DNA of 36,561 nucleotides from Opitutales bacterium. Its GTDB lineage: Bacteria; Verrucomicrobiota; Verrucomicrobiia; Opitutales; JABSRG01. The stretch lies in NCBI GenBank assembly GCA_013215165.1, contig JABSRG010000039.1, positions 1-36,561 of the forward strand, written 5' to 3'. Position 1 is the stretch's first letter; each line of letters starts with the position of its first letter. A program made the translations under genes and the position numbers. Below the pieces are notes generated by a model, which ran no database searches, had not been told where the DNA came from, and saw nothing but the letters and a program-made list of their open reading frames with translations. Positions 9,201-15,952 of this stretch are shown here, piece after piece.

Positions 9201-9344
9201 GATAATCGCGAGCACGGTTTGGATATGGGTGTCGATTCTTACCAAGTAAAACTGGACAAAGAAAACTTGAAAGAGGGCATCGTGCAGCTCGTGACCCAAA
9301 AGCTTGCCCACAAGTTTAACAAGCCGTCGCTCGCTGGGAGCTGA
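6207..9344 (+). CDS. cheA: Hybrid chemotaxis histidine kinase CheA with two CheW-like domains and a receiver
   Basis: This 1045-residue protein is much longer than enteric CheA (about 650). An Hpt/P1 domain (1-105) carries H45 in FRAVHSIKGASGFFG. A region of unclear type (about 145-255) may act as P2. An acidic, probably disordered linker follows (260-345). Then come P3 dimerisation (350-435) and the P4 ATPase (440-600) with N467, the G1 box IIDDGAGID and the G2 box SGRGVGMD. P5, the CheW-like regulatory domain, covers about 600-740. A second CheW-like domain follows an EEPEEEEN hinge (about 763-895). A C-terminal receiver (912-1035) has E919/D920, D963 in ITDIEMPVMNG, T993 and K1015. All catalytic residues appear present. 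The built-in receiver could act as a phosphate sink. Confidence 0.93.
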   Translation: MEDDLLDVFIQEAQEHLDVLEPALLSLENDPANDGTINEIFRAVHSIKGASGFFGLDRISELAHIMENLMSQVREHVFSITPSMVEALLKGTDKLRVMIDDSAHSNDMDTAVEIAAVKAILDAEGDPTPQALDSIDEETEVKSVDGFVPDPYLLMNCLRHGQNFFIVSLNLIKDIAERGRQPYNFFQEVEDCGEFIDSRTDISGIGGFDDVAQADPMFSFFFSTAMAPELAVEIFDVDPGRVRQIDSQLIKEYIEAVTKNSPASEREDGEESDEHSTAEDTPNAEDAEVVDEAEPVNVDGLKDVTNPPFAPREDATPSKANESKKQPVAETSNTAAGAPVPVTQAIKKDETIRVSVNVLDDLMNLAGEMVLIRNQLVRLSESLAATHPELNSAVHTISYITSDLQEKVMQTRLQPVGMLFRKFTRIIRDLSQKLNKEIHLEISGEDVELDKSILEGLSDPLTHMIRNCADHGIESPEKRRDAGKDPAGHVYLKASHVGDKVMIEIIDDGAGIDPDRIKAKAVEKGVITEAEAADMHSQQAAMLVFAPGFSTAEAVSDVSGRGVGMDVVKTNIEHLGGSVDLHSTPGTGTRFALTLPLTLAIVPSMIISVDGQRYALPQVNLEEIVQITEDRQIEYIHGSPVLRLRGRLLPVVSLKQVFDTDCSEQLKLRETSSYIPDRGYLVVLKVEKLHFGLVVEKIHDSEEIVVKPLSGHMKGANCYSGSTIMGDGSVAMILDVQAMASIGNVQSEELYEEPEEEENVDDEAIQQILTFRNHPNERFAIALPFVSRIERVKKEQIEKIGDNTFIKYRDSSMRTVRLEDFINITPHIDECDEYTVIIPKLVCKPIGILVAEVEDAISTQVKLEQGTIDTEGALGTAIIDNEMTLFVDVYNLLERADPVACAFSKANIDLSKLKLLLAEDTHFFQAVVGNYLKEFTSDVTIVKNGQEAFEKLEEEDFDMLITDIEMPVMNGFELTNKVRRKGRRPDIPIIALTALSGKDNREHGLDMGVDSYQVKLDKENLKEGIVQLVTQKLAHKFNKPSLAGS

Positions 9345-9350
9345 TACGTT

Positions 9351-10487
9351 GTGAATGTTGGGAAATCAGATAAGAGTATCCTCATCGTCGATGATACAGC
9401 CATCTACAGGCAGATTTTTCTAAAGGCGGCTGAGCAGATCCCCTCAGTCGGACGCGTCGAGGTAGCGCGTTCGGGGCGTGAGGCTGTTCAAATGGTGCGT
9501 AAAGGTGGGTTTGGTCTCGTGATATGCGACCTAATCATGCCGGAAATGGATGGTCTATTGACTCTGAATGAAATCCAGAATGTGCGTCCTGAGCAACAGA
9601 TAGTGGTGGTGAGCGGTGTATCGAGCCGCGACTCCGATATTACAGTGGAAGCGCTGAGTCTTGGAGCGCTCGATTTTATTGAGAAACCACGTGGCAAGGA
9701 TATGGAGGCGAACCTAAACCAGTTATCTGGAGCTTTCTATCGCCTGTTGAGAACGGCTGCTTTGGCTCGACCTCAAGCGGTAAAGCAGCGCTCAGAGAGC
9801 CCGAAACCCACCACGCTTAGAGCAGTCCCAAAACAGTCCGTGACTCCCCGTTTGTCTTCTCTTCAGACACTTGCGGTAGGAACACCAGCTCTAGTGTTGA
9901 TCGGGGTGTCGACCGGGGGACCCAATGCGCTCAAACAGCTTCTACCCAAAATACCCGCAGACTTTCCTGCACCCATTGCACTGGTCCAGCACATGCCGGC
10001 TGGTTTTACCGCTACGCTCGCACGACAGTTGGATAGTGAATGTTCGTTAACAGTGCGTGAAGCGGAAGAGGGAGATACGCTCAAGGCAGGGACTGTGTAC
10101 ATTGCTCCCGGGGGTAAACATCTTGAGCTGAATACAACGGCTTCGAATGACGTACTCGCATGCACGATCACGGATGGGGTTCCGGTCAATTCCTGTAAGC
10201 CTGCCGTCGACATCTTGTTTGGGAGCGTAGCAGCGTCTAGCTATCGTCGCTCGGTCTTGTCTGTCATTCTTACAGGTATGGGCAACGATGGCGCGGACGG
10301 TGTGGCAGCACTAAAACAAGGTAAGAGCATTTGCCTGACTCAAAGCCAGGATAGCTGTGTGGTCTATGGAATGCCTAAGGCAGTCGATGACCGCAGTTTA
10401 TCAAATGAACAAGTACCTCTCGATAGCATGGCTGAGCGTATCCTCGCTTGGGCTATGCCAGGTTATAAAAATGAAAAGAGCGCGTAA
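9351..10487 (+). CDS. cheB: Chemotaxis methylesterase/deamidase CheB
   Basis: This 378-residue protein has a receiver domain (1-125) with phospho-acceptor D60 in CDLIMPEMDG and K112, then a linker and a CheB methylesterase domain (about 178-370). The catalytic triad is visible as S187 (GVSTGG), H214 (QHMP) and D313 (GMGNDGADG). It removes methyl groups from receptor glutamates to reset sensitivity. The start is GTG 9351, six bases after cheA, with GGGAG about ten bases upstream. Its stop overlaps the cheR start by one base (TAATG). Confidence 0.94.
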   Translation: MNVGKSDKSILIVDDTAIYRQIFLKAAEQIPSVGRVEVARSGREAVQMVRKGGFGLVICDLIMPEMDGLLTLNEIQNVRPEQQIVVVSGVSSRDSDITVEALSLGALDFIEKPRGKDMEANLNQLSGAFYRLLRTAALARPQAVKQRSESPKPTTLRAVPKQSVTPRLSSLQTLAVGTPALVLIGVSTGGPNALKQLLPKIPADFPAPIALVQHMPAGFTATLARQLDSECSLTVREAEEGDTLKAGTVYIAPGGKHLELNTTASNDVLACTITDGVPVNSCKPAVDILFGSVAASSYRRSVLSVILTGMGNDGADGVAALKQGKSICLTQSQDSCVVYGMPKAVDDRSLSNEQVPLDSMAERILAWAMPGYKNEKSA

Positions 10488-11353
10488 TGGGAACAATCAA
10501 TATAGAGAAGACGGCCTCATCGGCATTGAGTGACGCCACCTTTAAGAATATCGCAGGCTGGATCGAAAGAGAGTGCGGTATCGCGCTTAATGATACCAAA
10601 AAATACTTAATCCAGACTCGTTTAGCGCCCATTATTGCTCACCTCGGTTGCGATTCGTTCGATTCCTTTTACCGCGCAGTCGCGGCTTCAAATGATCCCA
10701 AGCTCAGGGCGCGGATTATCGACGCGATCACCACTAATGAGACGCTCTGGTTTCGCGATGCCAGTCTGTGGAAGTTTATAGAGGAACAGCTCCTTGCGGA
10801 TCTGGCGAAACGACGTGAATCTAAGGTCCGTGTCTGGTCGGTCGCTTGCTCGACTGGGCAAGAGATTTTCTCGTTCTGCATGCTCCTCGATCGACTCGCC
10901 ATGGGCAATCCATCTATCCGTAATCTCCAAAATCGTTTGGAGTGTGTCGCGACCGATATTTCACCCAATGTCCTGAGTGCCGCCGAGCGGGGTAAATACT
11001 CACGTTTAGAGATGAGTCGCGGCCTGACCCCCGATTACAAAGCGAGCTATTTTGATGCAGACCGTCTCTTTTCGACCCTGAAACCTCAAATTCGCGATAA
11101 AGTAAGTTTTTCTCAGCTAAACTTACAGGATAATTTTCGGAATTTGGGTATGTTTGATGTGATCATGTGTCGCAACGTCACCATTTATTTCTCCAAAGAG
11201 TTTCGGCAGGATTTGCTAACTCGTATGGAACGTAACCTCAAGCCCGGCGGCCTCCTCATTCTGGGCTCGAGTGAATCTCTTTTAGGTTACCAAACCATTT
11301 TAAAGCGCCCCAGCTTTGGGCCAGCATGCATTTACCAAAAGGATATGAAATGA
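10487..11353 (+). CDS. cheR: Chemotaxis receptor methyltransferase CheR
   Basis: This 288-residue SAM-dependent methyltransferase methylates glutamates of chemoreceptors. The N-terminal all-helical domain (about 15-80) is followed by TTNETLWFRD (82-91), the SAM site VACSTGQE (119-126), the acidic ATDIS motif (about 155-159) and the CRNVTIYF motif near residue 228. The gene is coupled to cheB and cheY through 1-base and 4-base overlaps. The presence of both CheR and CheB implies that methylated receptors exist elsewhere in the genome, since none is encoded here. Confidence 0.94.
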   Translation: MGTINIEKTASSALSDATFKNIAGWIERECGIALNDTKKYLIQTRLAPIIAHLGCDSFDSFYRAVAASNDPKLRARIIDAITTNETLWFRDASLWKFIEEQLLADLAKRRESKVRVWSVACSTGQEIFSFCMLLDRLAMGNPSIRNLQNRLECVATDISPNVLSAAERGKYSRLEMSRGLTPDYKASYFDADRLFSTLKPQIRDKVSFSQLNLQDNFRNLGMFDVIMCRNVTIYFSKEFRQDLLTRMERNLKPGGLLILGSSESLLGYQTILKRPSFGPACIYQKDMK

Positions 11354-11730
11354 AACGCGGACTGCATATAGACGACTCTTACACCATTTATCAAATCATC
11401 GCTTCTGCCGGGGCCACCATGGACATGGAGTTTCTCCATGCAGCAGATGGTGAATCTGGCCTTGAGATTCTCGAGGAATTCTATGCGGACCTCAGCGTCA
11501 TCATCCTCGATTACAATATGCCGGGCATGAACGGCTTAGAGGTATTGGAAAAGATAAAGGAAAACAGCGCCTACCGGAACATCCCTGTCATGATGCTCAC
11601 CTCTGAAAGTGATGCTAACCTCGTCATGGAGTGTATCAAATTGGGTGCTGCCAACTACCTGAACAAACCCTTCAGTCAGGAAGATTTAGTCAGTAAGCTC
11701 ATGAGCCTTCAGGGCGAAGCGCCCTGGTAG
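11350..11730 (+). CDS. cheY: Single-domain response regulator CheY
   Basis: This 126-residue receiver domain has D8/D9, phospho-acceptor D54 in ILDYNMPGMNG, T84 and K106 in NKPF. The ATG at 11350 overlaps the cheR stop (ATGA) and has AAAGGAT upstream, so it is preferred over an upstream in-frame ATG at 11326. It is the last gene of the operon. It may signal a flagellar motor, type IV pili or another target; nothing in the window decides this. Confidence 0.9.
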   Translation: MKRGLHIDDSYTIYQIIASAGATMDMEFLHAADGESGLEILEEFYADLSVIILDYNMPGMNGLEVLEKIKENSAYRNIPVMMLTSESDANLVMECIKLGAANYLNKPFSQEDLVSKLMSLQGEAPW

Positions 11731-11735
11731 GCTCA
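11702..11735 (+). other. Two-tier hairpin over the cheY stop codon
   Basis: TGAGCC (11702-11707) pairs with GGCTCA (11730-11735), and inside it CAGGGC (11710-11715) pairs with GCCCTG (11721-11726). The structure covers the cheY stop. No T tract follows, so it is not a classical intrinsic terminator. It could protect the 3' end or serve a Rho-independent end without a T tract. Confidence 0.4.
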
Positions 11736-11737
11736 CA

Positions 11738-11804
11738 GGGGGTAAAAAATGAGCAGTCTGGGGCGCACTCATGTTTTGTAGGGTGATCGCGAGAGCAGAT
11801 TGCC
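11738..11804. repeat. Dispersed repeat, copy A
   Basis: This segment between cheY and the MFS remnant shares extended similarity with 29735-29799. Both run from AGGGGGT through an ATGTTT block to TAGGGTGATC, GCGAGAGC and GATTGCC, with small indels. It carries no open frame. See the findings for the family. Confidence 0.55.
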
Positions 11805-11826
11805 ACAGGGCAGGACAGCTTGTCGG

Positions 11827-13180
11827 TTACATATGCTTCAGATGTTGGACTATGGGCCTGCTTGAATCGGTATGATATTCCAGAAGTGCGTCCTCCACAG
11901 CCCGATCTTCTTCGGTGAAACGCTCGTGACTGCGGATATGGTCGGCGGTCGATGCGTGTTGGAAAATCTCGTAGACCTTTTCGGGTTTGTCGGGATCGGT
12001 GTAGATACCCCAGAATGTAGCTCCGTCGCGGAGTCGGATGGATCGTAAGCTTTCGGCCTTGCTCAAGAAATCTTCTCTACGTTCCGGGGCGATGATGTAG
12101 GTTTTTTGAAGCATTAAAGGACCAGAGACCGCTTCATCGATTGCCAGAGACGGGGTCGGCCAATGCAAAGAGGGGCTCAAGTTACTCTGGCCTGCGTCCT
12201 TAAGCGGTAGGCTTTTGGTAACGAACCAAGCCACGACCTGGAGCACAGCGGCAATCAGCAGCGTCGTGGTGGATCCAATGAAATCTGCCACAGCGCCCCA
12301 GATAAGACTACCGATAGCCATGCCGCCAAAGAAGATGAGCAAATAGACAGAAAGCGCGCGCCCGCGCACCCAGGGTGGCAGTGTGGCTTGCGCTCCTACA
12401 TTGAAGGTGGACAAGAGGCTCAACCAAGAAGCTCCTCCCAGAAACATGATGGGCAGTAACAGCCAGAAGCTTGTGATCAGCCCCAACGCGGCGGTGACTC
12501 CAGCAAATACAAATCCACCAAGCGTAATCAGCGTGGCGGGACTCATCTTTTTCTTGAGGGCGGTGACTTGTGATGCCAGAGCGATGGCACCCGCCCCGAG
12601 CGCCCCGAGAAGGATGCCGTATTCAGTCGCGCTCAGTCCGAGCTCACGCCGTGCGACAACAGGTAATAGAGCCCACACTGCGCTGGCGCTGATCATGAAA
12701 CAGCCGATGCGGTAGAGAACGGCTCGGAAGTCCGGAGCATGAACGATGAAGCGCAGTCCGGTGACTACAGCTGGCCAGAACTGTTCCGGAGGGAGACGCT
12801 TTTCTGTCGTGGGACGTTTCCAAAGCCAGAGGGCGAAGGTGATATACACAAAGGAAATGGCATTGAGAGCAAATACGAGCGTCGGGCCAGCGGCTGCCAC
12901 GAGAATGCCCGCAGTGGCTGGACCGATAGCACGTGCGATATTAATGCCCATACCGTTGAGCGCGATGGCGTTGGGCAACTCGGCCTTGTCGACCAATTCC
13001 GGGACGATGGCTTGCCAGGCGGGAGCAGTCATGGCTGTCGCGAGTCCAAGCAAGAAGGAGAAAGCTAACAAAGAGGCGGGTGTATAGCCGACCGTGCCTC
13101 CAGTGTCCGATATTTGAAATAACGGTCGCTATCCAGAGTGAGCGGAAGACTTGGTTTTTGAGCGGAGAGAACGAGCTCAT
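11827..13180 (-). pseudogene. MFS exporter (MFS_3/EntS-like) with internal deletion and frameshift
   Basis: An N-terminal piece starts at the ATG at 13180 with SPLKNQVFRSLWIATVISNIG, typical of the first membrane helix of the MFS_3 family. Its frame breaks near 13105. Another frame then resumes with LLAFSFLLGLATAMTAP (about helix 4) and runs to 11827. Intact relatives have about 70 more residues between these two points, so a deletion plus frameshift is likely at about 13083-13106. The C-terminal part keeps seven to eight membrane helices and the soluble tail found in this family (APERREDFL...HERFTEEDRAVEDALL). As it stands a working transporter is improbable. Confidence 0.75.
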
Positions 13181-13242
13181 GTCAGGGTTGAAGTTTAGTT
13201 TTTATATCTAGTAGGTGCTCACGGGTTTAGATAATGGTTGGG

Positions 13243-13259
13243 ACGTTTTGCCAAAACGT
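13243..13259. promoter_or_regulatory. 17-base palindrome, putative operator
   Basis: ACGTTTTG and CAAAACGT flank a single C. The palindrome lies about 63 bases upstream of the MFS remnant (minus strand) and downstream of the amidohydrolase end. It resembles an operator for a dimeric repressor in size and symmetry, but no regulator is assigned. Confidence 0.4.
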
Positions 13260-13325
13260 TTGCTTCTGAAGCGTAAGCTTGTAGTAACCCCTGGATGCAG
13301 AGGGACACACTTTAACCATAAAAAC

Positions 13326-15035
13326 TTATGGGCGCACAAAACCACCGTAATGTTTTACGGGCGTCCATTCAGAAAGCTCTGGTAGGTCCTCCGTAGCAAG
13401 ATTTTTGAAGGGGCCTGTGCCGTAGACGATCTTGCCATCAAGGACCGTCAGGACCGATTCCAGATCTCGGATTTCATCTTCTTCGATTGTGAAATAGTCG
13501 TCGGATAGGATTGTGAAGTCGGCGAGGAGTCCGGGTTCGATGCGCCCTTTGGTATCCTCCTCGCGTGAGAACCAAGCGTTGTCGGTGTAGAGCTTGAGTG
13601 CCGTGTGTCGGTCGAGGCGATTTTTCTCCCCAATGAGGGTCATGCCTCCCATGCCTTTACCGCTGACAGTCCAGTGGATGGACTGCCACGGATTGTAGCT
13701 TGAAACGCGCGTGGCATCCGTGCCATTGCCGAGAGGCACACCCATTTCCATAATCTTCTTGAGGGGTGGAGCGTCGTTTGCGGCCTCGGATCCATAGCGG
13801 TCAAGAAATTGAACTTCCTGAAAGGCGATACGGTTCTGAACTGATATGCCTCCGCCCATTGTAGCAATCCGTTCGATGTTACGCTCCTTGAGTGTTTCCC
13901 CATGATCGAAGATCCAGTTTAAGCCGTTGAGTGGGTATGCGCGGTTCACCATCTCCAGGACATTAAGAATGCGCGTGGCGCTCTCGTCGTAGGTTGCGTG
14001 AAAGCGAAACGGCCAGCGTTTTCTAGCTAGGAGATCGACGACTTCAAACAGTTCATCTTCCATGGTGGGGCCGAAGTCGAGGCGCGGCAGGATGAAGTCC
14101 TCAAAGTCGTAGGCGGATGCGCGCAGCATTTCTCCGGCACCGTTTATTTTGAGCATCGCATCTCCTTCATCGGGCGAGAAGGCTTCGGTCCAGCGTTCGA
14201 AGTCTTCTAGCTCTTTACCTGCTTTTTGTGCGAAGAGATTGAAGCCGATACGGGTGGTCATCTTACCTTCTGCATGGAGCTTTCGGATGACCCCGTAGTC
14301 GTCCGGGTAGTTGAGGAAGCCCCCACCGGCATCGAGGAAACTGGTGACGCCGAAACGATTCATCTCCTTCATGAAGTGCTGCGACGAGAGATAAGCTTCG
14401 TCCTCGTCCAGTTTAGGCAGCATGTTGAGCAGCGAGTAGAGAATGACCGCGCTGGGTACGGCAATGAACATTCCGTTTGGATTTCCATGCGCGTCGCGAA
14501 TAATGCGGCCCCGGGGGAAGGTGTCTTTGCTGGTTTTGTCAAAACCGAGCTGTTTTAGGCCGGCTTTGTTGATGATAGCATAGTCATATAGGTGGAGTAC
14601 GTAAGCTGGGACATCCCCTGTGGCTTTGTTAATCTCGTCGATGGTCGGATGCCGTTGCTCCGCAAATTGATTAAAACTCCAGCCGCCCACGACGCGGACC
14701 CATTGGCCCGGAGGGGTGCGTTTGGCCTGTTCGGCGAGCCGGAATAGAGCCTCCGAGAGCGAGGTTTGGGCATCCCAGCGGAGCTCCATGGAGTAGTTGA
14801 GCCCTTGGCGGATTCCGTGGATATGGGAATCGTTGAGACCGGGGATGAGGCGATGGCGCTGCGCATCGATGATCTGCGTCGATGGCGACGTGTGTGGAGC
14901 CATATCTTCCTCAGCACCTACGGCGATGAATTGGCCATCAGCCACCGCTAGACAGGTTGCCTCCGGGTGTTGCGCATTCATGGTGGTGATCTTTGCGTTT
15001 TTAATGATCAGGGTGGCGGTGGGTTCGGAGGTCAT
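13326..15035 (-). CDS. YtcJ-like amidohydrolase, cytosolic paralog
   Basis: This 569-residue member of the amidohydrolase superfamily has a composite beta-sandwich and metal-dependent TIM barrel. Metal ligands are visible as H71 and H73 in GLNDSHIHG, H346 in FRFHATY, H378 in FDHGE and D440 in GNGTDATR. The family hydrolyses amide or imide bonds of small molecules; formamide hydrolysis is known for one branch, but the substrate here cannot be read from sequence. No signal peptide is present. It is closely related along its whole length to the gene at 15953-17743 (for example MELRWD and VSSYNPW in both) and lies in the same cluster, 165 bases after the isochorismatase gene. Confidence 0.88.
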   Translation of the reverse strand: MTSEPTATLIIKNAKITTMNAQHPEATCLAVADGQFIAVGAEEDMAPHTSPSTQIIDAQRHRLIPGLNDSHIHGIRQGLNYSMELRWDAQTSLSEALFRLAEQAKRTPPGQWVRVVGGWSFNQFAEQRHPTIDEINKATGDVPAYVLHLYDYAIINKAGLKQLGFDKTSKDTFPRGRIIRDAHGNPNGMFIAVPSAVILYSLLNMLPKLDEDEAYLSSQHFMKEMNRFGVTSFLDAGGGFLNYPDDYGVIRKLHAEGKMTTRIGFNLFAQKAGKELEDFERWTEAFSPDEGDAMLKINGAGEMLRASAYDFEDFILPRLDFGPTMEDELFEVVDLLARKRWPFRFHATYDESATRILNVLEMVNRAYPLNGLNWIFDHGETLKERNIERIATMGGGISVQNRIAFQEVQFLDRYGSEAANDAPPLKKIMEMGVPLGNGTDATRVSSYNPWQSIHWTVSGKGMGGMTLIGEKNRLDRHTALKLYTDNAWFSREEDTKGRIEPGLLADFTILSDDYFTIEEDEIRDLESVLTVLDGKIVYGTGPFKNLATEDLPELSEWTPVKHYGGFVRP

Positions 15036-15200
15036 GGGAAAGTCTCTGACAGTGCGTAGGCGTGCTAAGTTTTGTGGAGCGAGTTTGAAAGCGCAGGGCA
15101 GGCGGCCTCGATGAATTCAGAGATCGCCACCACCCTGAGCTTGGAATTTGAGATTTATCTAAATCCGCTCCCACTCGGAAGTCGGTGGGTAGAATTTATT

Positions 15201-15902
15201 TTATACAGAAGCGATTTCTTCTGCGGGAACGGACCCTTCTGAGGGCGTCACGACGTGTGGGTTCTGAGCGCGTTGTGGGTATGCGTTGACACGGGTTGCG
15301 GCATAATCGATGCCGCTGCCATAGGCGCCTCCGTGTTGCATAATGATGTTAGTAATTCCGGCATAGTGGTCCCGGCGCGCCCAATCGCGTTGCCATTCTA
15401 AGCAGGCTGCAATGGTAGTGAGGCGAACAGCTCCGGCTTGCACCATACGGCTCAATGATGCCTCGTGAGCAGCTACAGATGTTGCGCCGCAGCAGTCTTC
15501 GACGACGTAGATGTTATAGCCGGCCGCGATCATCGAGAGTGTAGCCCAGGTGGTGCAAACCTCTGTCCAGAGCCCAGTCATGATAATGTTCTTTTTGCCC
15601 GTGGCCTCGATGGCTTTGCGGAATCCAATATCGTCCCATGAGTTCATGCTTGTGCGTTCGATTGGCTGTTGGTCGGGAAAGACATCCATGAGCTCGGGCC
15701 AAATGTAGCCAGAGAAACTCTCGGTCTCGACGGCTGTGAGCACGGCGGGGATGCCGAACTCTTTGGCCACTTTTGCGAGCATGACTGTATTGTTCATCGG
15801 AGATGCTCGGTCGATGTTGGCCACGCCAAAAGTCATCTGTGGTTGGTGGTCGATGAAGACGACTGCGGTGTCTTCAGCTGTATATAGTTTTGTATAGTCC
15901 AT
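15201..15902 (-). CDS. Isochorismatase-family hydrolase (YcaC-like)
   Basis: This 233-residue cysteine hydrolase has an alpha/beta fold. The candidate nucleophile is C116 in TGLWTEVCTTWATLSMIAAGY and the acidic residue is D18 in VVFIDHQPQM. The ATG at 15902 is chosen because the family core begins there; a 31-residue upstream extension would overlap the previous gene. YcaC-type proteins act on small amides or carbamates, and their natural substrates are mostly unknown. It sits 50 bases after the Tat-exported amidohydrolase and before the cytosolic one, suggesting successive hydrolytic steps of one pathway. A tail after about residue 190 (GGAYGSGIDYA...) is longer than in E. coli YcaC. Confidence 0.85.
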   Translation of the reverse strand: MDYTKLYTAEDTAVVFIDHQPQMTFGVANIDRASPMNNTVMLAKVAKEFGIPAVLTAVETESFSGYIWPELMDVFPDQQPIERTSMNSWDDIGFRKAIEATGKKNIIMTGLWTEVCTTWATLSMIAAGYNIYVVEDCCGATSVAAHEASLSRMVQAGAVRLTTIAACLEWQRDWARRDHYAGITNIIMQHGGAYGSGIDYAATRVNAYPQRAQNPHVVTPSEGSVPAEEIASV

Positions 15903-15952
15903 GGTATGTTGGTTTTTTTGGGTTAGGTTGTTTGGGAAATTCAACTGAAGGC

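Noticed and set aside
12383-13087. Plus-strand open frames opposite the MFS remnant
   Set aside because: They are shadows of the minus-strand membrane protein, lacking any family features.
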